A DNA stretch of 64,000 nucleotides from Takakia lepidozioides (taxonomy: Eukaryota; Streptophyta; Takakiopsida; Takakiales; Takakiaceae). Made by a program: the position numbers and the translations under genes. The stretch spans positions 72,149,053-72,213,052 of the forward strand of contig CM060732.1 of assembly GCA_030704615.1 (NCBI GenBank), given 5' to 3'. The notes beneath the pieces were generated by a model. It made no database searches. It saw only the letters and a list, made by a program, of their open reading frames with translations, and was not told where the DNA came from. Numbering within the stretch: position 1 is the stretch's first letter; every line of letters begins with the position of its first letter. Below are positions 1 through 13,000 of the stretch, one piece after another.

Positions 1-791
1 ATTAACTTTATTATAAATTATTTGGGGAAAAAAATTAATACCCCTGGTACACCATTGTTTTTCTTTCATTTTGAAAACATATAAAATCCTGTGACTGGGA
101 TTAAAAAGATGACGGTTGTGCTAAAGCTCTGCTCACACGATTCCAACCCCCCCATAGGGGTCCCATGGGCCAGAGCCTTTGGGCAAGACTGGAAAATCCA
201 GAGGATGTTCCCCCTGCCCCGGATCACGAACATGCCCCCTAATCCAGAAGTGCCCTAGACAGAGCCACGTAATCCAGCAATGGGGAATTCTGTTAAGGGA
301 TGTCACTCTAAATACAAGGTACTTGGGGGCAGACAGTTGTCCTGATGAACAGAACCTGTACCACAATAGTTCCTGTTTTCTGTTGTTTGACTGTTGCACA
401 CTCATGTTGCTAAATTTATATATCTTCCCTCGCTCGAAGTGCAAAAGAGAGAGATAACTCTAAGTGACAAGTCCGTATCAACATTCCTGTGACATACTCC
501 TGGTATTCCTGGTAGAACCTTCTCACGTTTTTATAAATCCTTAGGGAGCCGAGTCTTTTCGCTAGCGAAAGATTGAGGCAGCTCGGATCCCGCTTAGCCG
601 ATGGGAAAAGTGAGGGCAAATTATCCCCTTGTACCCAGACACTGCAAACTACTTTTGTACAAAATTCTGTCCTGTGTGTCTTCAGACGTTGACAATAGTA
701 TTTTCCAACAACGCAAAGGAACCGGGGGGATAGATGCACACACACTCAGTGAGGGCCCCAAGCCTATCCGATATTTCCCCAAAGATAATGG
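1..791. other. Intergenic, 3' flank of the GST gene
   Basis: This stretch lies downstream of the stop codon of the minus-strand GST-hemerythrin gene. Short open frames on both strands have no recognisable motif. It probably holds the 3' UTR of that gene near 700-790. I see nothing else in it. Confidence 0.4.
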
Positions 792-2987
792 TCATGCTCC
801 AGCTGCATTATCCAGCCGTGATGCCAGAGCAGGCACCCTCTCCTGGACCACTTTCCATACGCCCTGAAATTCATCATCAGCATATCGCAGAACTTGAGAT
901 ATCCGACCAACAAGGGGGTTTGCCTTTCCATCCTCACATGAGGACTGCATTAACCCCAAGTACTGCTGAATGTCATGGGGCAGCAATCCCTGAAGTAAGT
1001 AAGGCAACAAATGTGCATGAGAGGCCTCCATCACTCCTATGCAGTGCCCCACCAACGCTTGTTGGTTCTCGCTACCAAGGCCCGCTGCGTCCAGCAATGG
1101 CAGCAGCTCCCTCTCTTCTTCATTGTAATGTTCCACGCTATATGCCTGCGCACATGCAGGTATTTAGGGCTATAGTCCGGTTCCTTGTACCATAAACTCT
1201 TTGGACTTCCCATGGACATTGCTTCTTTCCAAGCGGCACAAAAGGAGAGGAAGGGGGAGAACTTAATGCTATTACCAATCCCATAAGAGACTCGAGTGTT
1301 TAAGTCTATAATAGGCAGCCCGGGGATTTTTAGTGCAGTCTCCACGCACCTGGAGGGTTCGGAAACGATCTGCAATTGCAAAAAGAGCTTCACGGTAGGG
1401 GGTGCTGCCTTGCTCCATGGCCATCACCCCCTTTAGGTCCTCGCGGAGGCCATTCATCACTGGTAAATCTCGGCCATGGTCCCTGATTGCTGCCGCGCTC
1501 ACACCTGCAGCGCTAGAGATCATAAATTATATTTGTGTGATCTATTCCACAAGGTCATTCATATGCAAGGTCTGGAAGACCAAGTGCGGACTAGCAACCA
1601 CCCCTCCAGTCGCAGAGGGCAAAATAGTAACAAATCTGGAAAAATGTAATTGAGGTAGAAGGAAGACCCATGCATCGAGATGAAAGAACTGTAGCCTAAG
1701 GAGGAGTGCTCGATGAATAGGAAAGGCTGTAAGACCATTGAAATTTTCAAGTACCGTAACAGGCAACTGATGCTTACATAGGGATAGGAACAGGCAAGTC
1801 AAATTCACACTTCCCCAGAACATTCAAGGCAGCTGAGGAAGATGATCAACGCAAGAAATGCATTAGGTGTAAATACCTGCATCGGCCACCTCAAGTGCGG
1901 GAAAGACAACCCTTTCCTCCATCTGCGCATGCTCTTGCATTAACTCCACCAGACGGCCATAGCCTTTCCAGAGAGAACGAACCTGTATCGCCACTACTCG
2001 TTTCTTGCAGTCACCTGTCACTGCCCCAGGCTTGGCGACCACTAGCCCATTCGCCAGCTTCACAAGTCTCCCCAGGTGCCAGAGGATACTGCGGTGCTGC
2101 AGCATTGTCATGACTATGATTGGTGGTGGCATCCTTTCAACCAATGTTTTAGCCACAGCTGTTTTTAGCAACTCCAGATCCACATTCACAGGGGCATAGC
2201 TCGGGAAGGAATACATGGCCTTGGTGTAAGCCAGCAGGTAAGAGTGGGTCGACTTGATCTCAAGCCCACGAAAATATGTAAGAAGATCAACTAGGGCAAG
2301 AAAGGGAATTAGGTAAACATCCACAAGGGAGAACTGAGAACCAAAGAAGAATGGACCCTCCTCCTTCCCATGTTCCCACATTCCCTTATCTAACCTTGCA
2401 AACGCAGCATCCAGCTGTGGTTCTAAATCATGCTGAATGAAAGGGTTCCCATCATACAATAGCTGTCCAACAAGGGGGGTGAACGTGTTCTGAATGTACA
2501 TGACCCACTGCTGCACATTATGCTCGATAGCAGTGGGCACTAAGGTTGACCACTGAAAGGCCTTCTCAATGTAGTCCAAAATGGCATCAGTCGAGCCACT
2601 GAGCTTGTGGTTACCATGCTGCAACAAGGGCAATTTACCGTCGGGGCAGATTGTCTCTAGCTTACGGCGGTTCAGGTCATCAGCGGTCAGCCAGGTGGGC
2701 ACCACTGGAACGCCCTAATACACAAGATAATCAATCTTAGTTCACCCTGTGTAGAAGTTGCTTATTCGTTGGACTCATAAAGACTAAACGTGAGAAGAAA
2801 TCAACAGTGACTAGCTGGTTGACATTCCACATTGTCCAGGATCAACATTCATTTGCAACATAACATTCTATGGATGCTCAAAGACTTGAAGGCAAGACAG
2901 AAGAGGATTCAAGCTTACCTTATGCTGCAAAGCAATCCGTACACGCATTGTGAACGGGCACAACATATCGCCAACCAATTGTACCAT
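792..2987 (-). CDS. Hemerythrin-class glutathione S-transferase (GSTH-like), four exons
   Basis: The coding sequence is the complement of exons 2919-2987, 1877-2714, 1350-1504 and 792-1145. All three introns have GT-AG ends, and the phases sum to exactly 472 codons (471 residues and a stop). Residues 1-80 form a thioredoxin-fold GST N-terminal domain with a CPF active-site motif at Cys10, as in omega, lambda and DHAR-type enzymes. A helical GST C-terminal domain follows to about residue 215. The rest is a hemerythrin (HHE) domain with candidate metal ligands His230, His236, the HAQME motif at 285-289, His312 and the HYNEE motif at 360-364. GST-hemerythrin fusions are known as the GSTH class, described from moss. 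Glutathione-dependent thiol transfer coupled to a di-iron or oxygen-sensing domain is a plausible role but is inferred. The start at 2987 places the CPF motif at the usual distance. An in-frame ATG at 3125 would add 46 residues without GST similarity. No disabling mutation was seen. Confidence 0.9.
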
Positions 2988-5720
2988 TTGATGGTCCACA
3001 TCTGCGTTTATTGGAGATGCCCAACCTGATGGAGATCCCCAAGCTGGCACCACTGCAGAAGATCTCAACGGGGTTTCGATTGTCTGCCTTTTGGCCTGTG
3101 CAGACTTTGGCCAGCATGCTCCCATGTCCCTCGAATCTTAGGAAATTCCCCCTACCACTGTACCTCCTACCCAGGCCTTCCCACGCTTGCCAATCTTCCT
3201 TGATTCCTGTACATTGAAACACATGCAGCTGCATTAGATTGGATAGCCCTGATATAGCTGAGGACTACTTGATTCAAACCTTGGTGCTGATTAATTTTTT
3301 TTGTAATGGCTAGAATTCAAGACGGATCATACTGCACTGTACCTTAAACGAAATTGACCACCTTCGCATCACAGGAGAAAACGTGATCTTCGATAGGAGG
3401 TCGGACAGTGTGCGTTACGATTAGTTCTGCCACACAAGCCAGCTAAGGTCGTTGCAATGTACTCCGCACTCTACAGCCCCTCTACAGCTTCTCTGCAAAA
3501 CGGGCAAGCCAGCTTCCCTGCACATGTATTAACCTCCCTGCTTTAGCCGTAGGGAAACACGTCCTGCTCTTTCGAGGCTCTCTCAGCATACGGTGAGTAA
3601 CGTTAGGTTGTCCTTTCCAGATCGCCCTGTACAAAATCCTTCAAGCCTGCAAAAAGAAGGTGCTTGCTGTCACACTTCCTCCCTTGTCAGATGTGCGTCT
3701 TTTACAACCTGGTCTACTCTGAATTTCGGTATTCTCCAGTAACAAATAACACCATCTGGCGGGTGAGATCCAGTAATCCAGTAGATCGCATATAGGACGG
3801 AAACTGGTTATTCTTGAGAGGTATCGTCCATTCCGATTCGTCACAGCGGCTGCTGCCATGCCACCAAAACCTATCAGTCGACCCGGTCCTGCCGCTCCGC
3901 TGTTTGGTGTGCATGCATGGATTTCTAGAAATTCCCAACGCTGTTGTAATGCAGTTCATTTCTCAACCTTTACTACTGTGATTGCGCCTCAGTCTCTTCC
4001 GTCCCAAACAGGTTATCACTGGTCGACGTGGAAACAGTTTCTCCGTGTCAATGTTTGAGATTGACATTGCGAAGAGCCAACAGGACTTAGAGAGACAAGG
4101 GAGGTAGTTACATTGTCCAGATTGTGTAGAATTATGTTGATAACATGACACCGACACACAAAAACAGAGTGGACACAGCAGCCTGAAAACCTGCCAAGTG
4201 GACCTCAAAAAACACATCGCCAAAAGCATCCAAAGAGGAAAGTTGCACAACACCAAAATTCAACGCCCATACACTCTCTCAACTCTTGGGGGTTGATTAC
4301 CTGGACACAGCCACAAAACCCGCCTGAATAGAGTATCCTGGATGATGAAGACCTTCCGACTGCGCCTCAAACTATCACACCGCCATAAGAACCTCTGAGC
4401 AACTGTGCACAACGCAGTAGATCACAAGAGCGCGCGCACCACCCCGTTCTTGATCCGCGCAATGCAGACAAGAGAGAGACGATAAAGAATCCTCGCTGCG
4501 CTCTGCTCTGCACATCGCGTGCGCGCGACCATCTCTGTGTCCGGCGATACTGTGGCGATACTTATCCCGCCAGTATCCACTTATCCCGCCAATATTAAAC
4601 TTTTTATTTCTTTGCTATAAAGTACCATTTCATCTCATTTCATTTGCTCATGCGGCCACGTGCTAAAATTTCGTGGGCTTTCAGATACTCAGCCAATGAT
4701 TGTGAAGGCCCATGAAATTTACTAAATATATGGCGAAACGGTGAGACTAGTGGCGAAACTCGCTAGAATGTTTACCGTTAACAGAGAGTTGAGAAGGACA
4801 GTTTTGATTCCGCACGAGCGTCTGAAACCGGAAAGTAGCCGTTGCCATGGCCCCACTTTTGGCACGCATAATGTGGTGGATGGACGTTCTGTGATGGATG
4901 AACATGGTCTGCTGAATGAAAATGGCTCGATGAAGTGCAGTGTTAAGAAGGATGGCATTAAATAGAGTTATCCATAAATTCCATCAACTGAGGTCGACTC
5001 GACCCACTTCCAGGCGAATCTGTGTCCAACTCGGATGTTGCGTGTTTTAAGGCATTTTGTCGTATTCAACTCAGGTCCAAACCAAACTCAAAACACCTGC
5101 CCAAATGCATGTCCAGGGAGTTTCTTCGTGAATTTAGGGATTTGTACAAGTTGAAGGTTGGAGAGCAGAGGGCTTGAGTGAGAGCACTCGGGTGGAACTC
5201 ACTATGAAACTCCCACCTCTTTTAACAATTCCTAACAAATTTACTGAGCGAAAGTAAACTCCAATCGAAATGGCGTTTTTTTAGGATAAAACTCAGGTCT
5301 GAATTTACAGATAACTCTAATAGCTGCAGTACATTTCTCAGTGTGGGGGGACATTGCTGCCTTTGTCAATGACTCCTAACCATGTTCTATCACAATGCTA
5401 AGGGTATCTTGTATCTACAACAATATTTCAATTGGGATCTTCATTCCTTAGAGCATCCCCACCCTACACTGAACCCAGCACGCCAGCAGAATATCAGGGT
5501 ATACAGTTTCAAGGTGGGCGGGAAAATGTCCACACCCTTGCCCTGAACCCTATATCCCAAAAAAAACGGGCACTAAATATCGTTCCGTGCCCCGAACCCG
5601 AGCGCCGTATTCAGAGCCCTGAACCTGCCCCTGAATCCAAGTCAGCGCGACCGTGACCATGGCAGAGCGCGCGTCGATGCTTCCCGCAAGCGACTTGGCA
5701 GCGACCACGCCCACTCCTAC
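2988..5720. other. Promoter side of the GST gene and intergenic DNA
   Basis: This should contain the 5' UTR and promoter of the minus-strand GST gene. A CpG-rich stretch with alternating CG steps lies at about 4430-4540. Open frames at 3641-4256 and 4722-4965 show no domain and are probably chance. I see no transposon ends here. Confidence 0.35.
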
Positions 5721-5724
5721 CAAA

Positions 5725-6495
5725 CCTCGAAAGGGAATTTTTTACTCATGAGGAGGACCGTCAGCTCTGCATCTCGTTTCTTGCTGTGTCACAAGATCCT
5801 TGCATAGGAAACGGTAAAAAATCCGAGGCATTCTGGAAAAGGATGGCTGTTCATTTCAATCAGAAACGGGCTGATGGGTTGCCGGAGAGACCATATAGGA
5901 GCTTGGAGAGCAAGTGCTCTACAATTAGACATCACGTTTCAAAATGGATTGGTGTGTACCGGGCAGTCATTTCCCTCAAAGAGTCTGGTTGTAGCAAAGA
6001 AGACAACATTGCGAAGGCCGCCCAGCTCTACCAAGACAAGCATCCGAAGAAAAAACCATTCATTTCAAGCATTGTTGGCATATTTTGAAGTACGTGCCAA
6101 GGTGGGCTGAATTGAGGAGTGACAACGTGAAAAAACCAGCCTCAATGAAGCGCAAGTGTGCTGCAGCTGGTGGGGAAATGATTGAGGAACCTGATGTGCA
6201 AGTGTTGGACGAAGACTCCAAGCTTGAAGTGGTCCAAATCCATAACGTTGTTGGAGCGTCGAAGTTTGCGCATCTGCAAGGATGCCGCTCAGCAAAAGAA
6301 GATCATAAAGACACAAAAATGAAGGACCTTGTCATCCGGGCACAGTCTGCCAAAACTGGCAGAGATGACATCAGCTCTGAGGGGGGCCAACTAAAGCTCT
6401 TGAAAAAATTCAGATGTCCAAAAGGCATTGACAGGTGCATCATGTCTCTTTCTAGCAATCCAAAATGCCATCGCACTCTTGAATTGGCCAAGTAG
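5725..6495 (+). pseudogene. Trihelix/SANT-like protein of the PIF/Harbinger-associated type, frameshifted
   Basis: From about 5725 the frame reads as a SANT/Myb-like (trihelix) domain: a THEEDRQL start, a tryptophan in FWKRMAVHF, then RSLESK and a KWIGVY segment. These domains occur in plant NAM-associated proteins and in the second, DNA-binding protein of PIF/Harbinger transposons. The expected closing motif, HCWHILKYVPRW, is present near 6068-6105 but in another frame, so a one-base shift lies near 6055-6066. Downstream is a basic linker (MKRKC), then a frame that ends at a stop at 6493 inside a tandem duplication. No DDE transposase partner was found next to it. It is either a decayed transposon gene or a host relative. 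Confidence 0.6.
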
Positions 6496-6740
6496 AGCCC
6501 TCCCATCAAGGTGTTCAAGTCTGAAGGTGCCTCGAAACTTGCAGAAATGGCAGATTCACTGAGGGGGGCCAACCAAAAATCTTGGAAAAAATCAGATGCC
6601 CAAAAGGAATTGAGTTCAGGTGCATCATGCCAGTTTCTAGCAATCCAAAATGCTATGGCACTCTTGAATTGGCCAAGAAGAGCCCCCCCACCAAGGTGTT
6701 CAAGTCTGAAGGTGCCTTGAAACTTGCATCATCTCGGATA
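6379..6740 (+). repeat. Tandem duplication, about 182 bp, two units
   Basis: Units 6379-6560 and 6561-6740 both begin with GAGGGGGGCCAAC and share most of their sequence with scattered substitutions and small indels. The duplication covers the 3' part of the trihelix-like frame. Its second unit runs into the AGPase-like exon on the opposite strand. Confidence 0.85.
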
Positions 6741-6921
6741 GTGGCAGGAAACGAGGTTGTGTGTAAATTGGAGCAGACCTGACATAGAAAGCACAATCAC
6801 AAATCACCACACCTTTGTTGTGATCTATTAGTAAGTACATGGACAAACCTTTAGTGAATTTGTAGAAAGCCTCAATGGTTCCAATGTACTCCCAGTATCC
6901 ATCATACAAATATGCTTGCAC
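6727..6921 (-). pseudogene. ADP-glucose pyrophosphorylase small subunit, two-exon fragment
   Basis: On the minus strand, 6849-6921 reads VQAYLYDGYWEYIGTIEAF, which is the highly conserved VQAYLYDGYWEDIGTIEAF segment of plant AGPase small subunits with Asp changed to Tyr. After a short GT-bounded intron, about 6727-6806 reads FYVRSAPIYTQPRFLP, the next conserved segment, with Asp replaced by Val. AGPase makes ADP-glucose for starch in plastids. The preceding conserved segment (EVIPGA region) and the following beta-helix exons are absent on either side, and the 3' end fuses into the 182-bp duplication. This is a captured or truncated fragment, not a working gene. Confidence 0.8.
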
Positions 6922-6981
6922 CTGAATCCCTTCAGTGTACCGTTTCAGCAAATGAATTATCATGTTTGATATGAGGTGCAT

Positions 6982-7689
6982 TGACTACACTTTTAGCCAT
7001 CATAGTCCTGATCCTTGACTTGGTGAAGTAGTGGATTAGCATGGTTTCAAAGGGGTAAAATGAATGTAATGAGTCACTCTCGTATCTCTTCAGTCAATGA
7101 AATGGTTGGTTGTCATACTGAAGACCTCCTTGACCCCAAACAGTTGTGTGTGGCACAACAGCCCCCACCCAGAGGACACTCTCTCAGCATCCCTTTCAAT
7201 TTGCTGCTAAGGAAATGTCTGAAAGGATCTCATACCTAAGCTGCATTTAAGTGGTATTTGGGCCTTTAAAAATTAGGACCTCTTTTCCTGGATTCAGAAC
7301 TGCAAATCAACTCCCTCTTGTTGTGTAATAGTAGATGGCTTGATTGTGTGATGGGGGCAGATGGTGGCATTCTCTCTGGGCTTCATGTTACCATCCATGG
7401 CTCCAGGCCCTCCAGTGCAGTTGTAGCTTTGGAAGCATCAAGATCATCCCACTCAGAAAACCACACTTGTAAAATACTATGTGTCATTCACTATAGCCAA
7501 TGAAGCATAGAGGTACAGTTACACCTTGCGGAATAAAAATTGAAATATATCTCAAGCATATTTCTTGCCTCAAGATCTTTATTGGGGAATATATGATGAC
7601 CATGTCAACATGGAACTCCTCTCTCAGCTGAGCTACAAGCCAATGTATTCCCTCTCTGTGAAGGCTTTTGCTGATGGGACACCGCCCAC
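6982..7689. other. Intergenic, no recognised feature
   Basis: AT-rich single-copy-looking sequence upstream of the AGPase fragment. No further AGPase exon was found in it on the minus strand, and no other feature was seen. Confidence 0.4.
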
Positions 7690-7800
7690 AGGAAGGGGGA
7701 GAAGAATTGCACACCACACCCAACAAGGTAGCAGGATTTAACACGAGGATCATCTGGGTGGCACTCCGTGTACTACCTTCCCTGGACAACGGATTAGGCA
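7690..7800 (-). repeat. SINE family 2, head fragment (degenerate)
   Basis: Read on the minus strand, this shares the segment around GAGTGCCACCCAGATGAT and the following AATCCTGCTACCTTG with the copy at 59740-59895. It carries the tRNA-like head but not the conserved tail. The head is diverged and a recognisable box A is lost. Confidence 0.65.
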
Positions 7801-8560
7801 TTTTTGCGCCTAATAATAAAATCAATCAATCAGCAAATTAGGCAAAATATTTTCGTCACGTTAATAACTAGGCAATTCAATGTAGAAGAAACACTTCAAA
7901 ATACATAAGCTTAAGTAGCATACCATTTGTGAGGAAACTGTCTTCATCTTCATGCTATAATTTCTTAGAATTAGGCACATGAGAAGAGAAAACATTTATT
8001 TTCTTAAGAATAAAAGTACAAAATAGACACCCAATGCCCATGGGCCTTCCAGGCTCCAGCTACCTTTCATTTCATTTGAAACTCTAAAAATGCCCCTCTT
8101 TGTTGTACGCGACATGATTGTCTTTGGGTAGGAACAATATGGGCTTTTGAGCACACTTTCCAGGGAGAAGCTCTGCGAGCAAATTTTGTAACCAATTTGT
8201 TTGCAGTGAATGATGATTTGGTGGACGGGAATGCTCAAGTCACTTAGGATATCATTGATATCCCTGATATCTACCTTGACTTAGTGCAGAGGAAACTATG
8301 TGTAGATGTCTTGCAAATCTGCACATTGAAAATGAGGATATCCCTCATCTCAATGTGGTGGACGAGGTAGATGGAGAGATCATGAGGACTAGCGAGGATG
8401 ATGAATATGATGACATTGTCGAGTCCATGCGAAGGGTCTTTCAAAGTTACATGGAGCTCTCGCAAATAGATTGCAATTGGTAGGTGGTTTTGCTAGTCCT
8501 GAATCTATTCCGGAATGCGGCTCTAAGAGCATTCCAGTTGAAGTTATTTCCGCACGCATA
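7801..8560. other. Intergenic, no recognised gene
   Basis: AT-rich sequence with an open frame at 8298-8483 (+) rich in Asp and Glu. No domain was recognised and it may be a remnant of a decayed transposon gene. Confidence 0.3.
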
Positions 8561-8780
8561 TATTTGTATTGATTTTTGTTCAAAGAAAATTTGATCTTAT
8601 TACAAACAACATGAGAAGAGGCTTGCAAGATTTTTTGGTGGAATTTTTAGGGCATTAGGCACTTTGGTCCCATAGTTTCCCAAAAATTAGGCCAAAATCT
8701 GAAAAATTCACAGAATTGATTAGGCACTTTCATTTTGAATTAATTATCACCTAATCCATTGTCTAGGGACGGTATAAGGT
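8561..8780 (+). repeat. Dispersed repeat (ATTAGGCA family), copy 1
   Basis: Shares several ordered blocks with 49016-49400: a TATTGATTTTTGT block, an ACAAACAA-TATGAGAA-like block, ATTAGGCA, a TCCCAT-AGTTTC block, and a final GAATTAATTAT-CCTAAT block. The same order in both places indicates a dispersed element. No terminal repeats or coding region were recognised. Confidence 0.6.
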
Positions 8781-10061
8781 CTAGGGTTGGTATCCTTCTG
8801 AGCTACAGACTGGTGGTTACCCCTCCCTATCATGTCTAGGGCAATATATGTTCAGAGACCAACAAAGTAAGTCTTTACTACATTATCCAGTATATTTGTT
8901 TTATTCACTACTTATTTCATAACTAATTCAAGTCAAAATCTGGGACTCAGGGTATTTGTGTATTCATACAACTCCCATCTATTTTGCCATGCATCAGGTT
9001 ACTTAATATGATTAGTTATCAGTAACAATGGAGGGTGATTTACTGTGGGAGCACTCAGGTGACTGTGAGACCATTTACTCTCATGTCACAAACTCCTGTA
9101 TTCTCATATTGTATTCATTGAAGCCATGTTCGGGAAACATATAGCTTCATTCCGTGTCGCTGCAGCTCTAGTAACTTGTAGAAAATGATGCAACCAGTAG
9201 TCCTTTTTCAGAAGTTTGCACTTCAACTTCATTTGGAGGCATTTCCTGTGATAATGATCATAGAAACTTCAGGTGCAGTGGGAAGCTTGCACTTACGGGT
9301 TGGAACCAGGCAGCTTTATTCAGCACATAATGAAAAGAGCCAAATAAAACAGGGTGCTCCAGTTTCTCTTATTTACTTGGCAGGCGGGAGTAGATGCAAG
9401 CATAAGAGTTGTACTGGAAGTTGGTAGAACTTGAGGGTGACTGTTTAAGGGCAGCCAGCAGAATTCGTTTCGTCAGAAGCTTAGATGCGATGGCGTTGGG
9501 TGCCTTTATGTCACACTGCACCACAGATGTTTCTGTTAATGCACCTGCGACTCTTGTATCACATCATAGTATCTTTAATTTCAGGAGGACCATCATTTTC
9601 ATCCAGCTATTCTTATCTTTCGTCATATCATTGTGACCCGGTGGTTGCAATCCATGTCTGCATGACATGCTTATTCACATGGAGGTTGAACCCCTCAAGG
9701 CAGGCCAAGGGAAGGATCAATAAGTCAGAAATGCAAAAAATATGTGCCAGAGATGGTATTTTAATAGCTGCAAAAAACAGACAGCACATTCAATGTAGCT
9801 TACATGACTAGGTGAGAAGTTGTGCTTACCCCAGCCAATGAATCACCCTACATTGGTGCAAAGCTCAGCCAGCAGTGGGAGTTGAGCATAACGAGGCATG
9901 TTCAACACAAGAATCAGGAGTTTCCTTACCCTCCTTGAATACAACAGTTTCTGAATCTTTCTTTCCCTTCCAATACAGATCTTGAAATAATATAAAATGT
10001 ATAAAGCCTGAAAACCAAGTGAACTCCAAGGGACAAAGAGAACACACCTGGGACCCCGTAC
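8781..10061. other. 3' flank of the CLASP fragment
   Basis: This is where the final CLASP exons would be expected, but no match to the C-terminal TOG region was found on the minus strand. If the transcript reads on from 10062 through the next acceptor, it meets a stop at 9843, giving a short unrelated C-terminus. Open frames at 9185-9811 on the plus strand show no domain. Confidence 0.4.
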
Positions 10062-13000
10062 AAGAGTCATTGGCATGAGATAGCTGCACCAACTGCTGGA
10101 GAGCTTTCTGCTTTTCCACTTCCGGCTTGCCATTGCCCCAATGTGACATCTGCCCAGTAAGTGAAGACTGGTGTCACTCTTGTCATTGACTCTGCTCTCA
10201 TCTGAGATATTACAAAATGATCTTGTCCGGAGCATCCATATAACCTTCAAAACCACTAACACTGCCAAATATACAACACCATGCTGCTGTCTACATAACA
10301 AGTTGGCAATTTGTAGTAGCCCAGTTCCAGAGCATGAGGAAGATACACACCATTATTTTCTGGCCTTTTGTGTTAGAAGGTAGCCTCAAATCTTCCAGTC
10401 ACTGCATAAATAAACATCTTGTCCCCCAAATAATGGTAGTGCAAACAAACCTGATGGAGGACATTGGGAATTCTTGAGCCTGGACCCAGGGACAGGGCAA
10501 CTTTGTTATTCACCTTCGGGTGTAGAAGTTTGTCAACAGGCTTGATCTGAACCTCTATTGCTTCAGGTGACTGCCTACTGCTGGGTTTAGCTACAATCAC
10601 AGCCCGTTGCTCTGTATTGACCATGACCTGGGCATCAACCAGGGGGGGCACACCGACATTTACACGGTCATATCTCCCATCTAAGCTGGCTTGCTCAATA
10701 TTCTGAACTTGATCTAACAAAACTGTAGACCTGTCTGGACTCCCACCCACTTCGTTCCTGATCTCTTTTGTCTTGCTGTGACCAAATACTTCTTCTGAAT
10801 TTGCAGTGGGCTCCAGAGTATGAGGCCAATGTCTTCTTAACTCGTTTGAATTTGATTGCTGAGCTCCCAAACAACATAGATAAGTAGATTCAGGTTTGGT
10901 GGCACCCCACTTGCGACCACTGTCACTACCATTTTGTACAAATGATGAGTAACAATTGTTTGATGTTGATGAGAAAACCCTCCCTGTAGGGCCCCCTCCA
11001 TCTACAGGTGCAGGAGACATATCAGTTTGATCTTGGCTGGATTTAGCCTTGGATCGTTGACTTCTGTCCTGCAGATACGTCATAAGATCCACTTCGATAC
11101 GGGGTGTATATTGCTTTAATGCTCGGCGCAGAATGTTCTGCTCCTCAATCGACAATCCAAGAATAAAGTTCAGAGCTGAGGTCGAATCAAAATGAGAATA
11201 CACCGATATGATGCCAGTGATAGCTGTCTCTTTCAGCTTTGGATTCTTATCATTAGCCAGTGGGGTTAGTTTAGCAAGCCAAAGTTTGAGCAACCCACTT
11301 CCCATTGCAGCCTCACCAGTGAGGGCAAGGTTTGCAAAGGCAGCTATAGCAAACTCAATAACTGCCATCTTGGCCTTGGGTGAGCGTTGCTCATCAAGCG
11401 AGCGGAGCAGTGCAGGAAGTAGTGCGTCGATGCTGTAAGTTCTGCTCATTATGTCCAATGCTGAAGTGCCAAGCTGGCGGATCATCTCCTTAGTATCCAC
11501 CAACCGGGCAAAGAGATGTGGCAGGATCCGCTCCAAATATGTCTCAAATGACTTGCGGCATGCTGGCACTAGCTCACCCAATGTGGATAGCACTGCCTGT
11601 GCTACTTGGTGGTGTGGATCATTCAAGTGCTCAGAGAATAGCCTCATGACTCTATCAAAATTCTGGGCCACCTCTTGTAACCCTTTTGATCCTTGCTGTA
11701 GCAGCTTCCTGAGGTACGTGAATGCAGCAACTCGAGCAGCCCAGTCTGCACTCGGGCTCAGGCCTTCTCTTATTGCATCATTCAAAGACATCAACCCATC
11801 CATGTAGTTGAACACTTGTCCGTAGGGGTTCAGACCAGCCAATAGCTGATTGTCCTCCATACTAGTTCTTGATGACCCCCCTGACCCAGCATGTCTGAGA
11901 AGGGGCCTCTGAAAACCAGGAATTCTATGGATGGATGACTCTTGGACCACTTTCTCTATGAGCACGTCTGACTTTGGAATCCGTTTGGGCCCTTTGCCCT
12001 CCCCACTGTCTCCATGGGAGCTGCTCCAATAAGACCTATCTACATTCAACAGTATTCCCTTCACTTCCTGAGCTGCTACTAGTCCCCCGTCAATATCCCT
12101 GTTGATGCCACCGGGAGCTGCACCACAAGGTTCTTGATTCATACCACTGGTAAGCCCTCCTCTACCCGATTCCAATCCTCGATATGCCTGCTGGGCTGCG
12201 AAGGTGCTCAAGTTATTGCCATGGAAATAACCAGGAGCATTTATGGCAGCTAATGTTACTACGTGCAATGCACATTGGTTGGATGCAGGCACGCGTGCAG
12301 GATGAAGAGGGTCACAAGCAGATGTTGGATCAATGCCCACACATGTAGCACCAGTTGTAGCTGCATATATCCTACAATAGCTTCCGCCCACTGCAATCAA
12401 GATACCAGGAAAAGACAAAAATACATCAGTGTCCCTGAGGAAGAGTCTATGTTACAATGCATCAACAACTACCGTCATTTGCTAACAAAGTAGCATAGAA
12501 TTCTCTCTAACACAGTAGCAGTTACAACTTGCATCAGAGCGGCCTGTATATCTACCTGGATCCCTTCTGCCTGGCCACCGAGCCATGGGGATAGCCCCCT
12601 TATCTGCAATGGCAACTCCTCTGGGCATGGTCTCAATGTCATTGACCTGCTGTTGGCTGGCAAACACAGTCTCTAAATTTCTCGCAGGAGCCACCTCAAA
12701 TGATTTTCTTTGCAAGAACGGGGATAAATTAGCTGACCCTACCCCTGATGCCGGATTGGTGCATTCATGTGCGATGGTAGCTGCGTTGCCGTATGATGTG
12801 ACCAATGGCCCACCACCCTGTGTCACACGAAGGACTGGGATTCCTGTGGAATGTCGCAGCTGTTGCTGCTTGTTCAGTCCTCTATCTCGAACAGCAGGGG
12901 AGGTGTATCGCTTGTGCACATCCTCTTCATTTATTAGCTGCGCAAGGCAGCAAACAAAATATCAAATATGCAGTTTCTTCATTCACCCACCCATTTGCAA

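Noticed and set aside
9440-9620. Possible last CLASP exons on the minus strand (LDENDGPPEIKD near 9600)
   Set aside because: Only a handful of residues resemble the C-terminal TOG start, stops follow at once, and no neighbouring exon matches.
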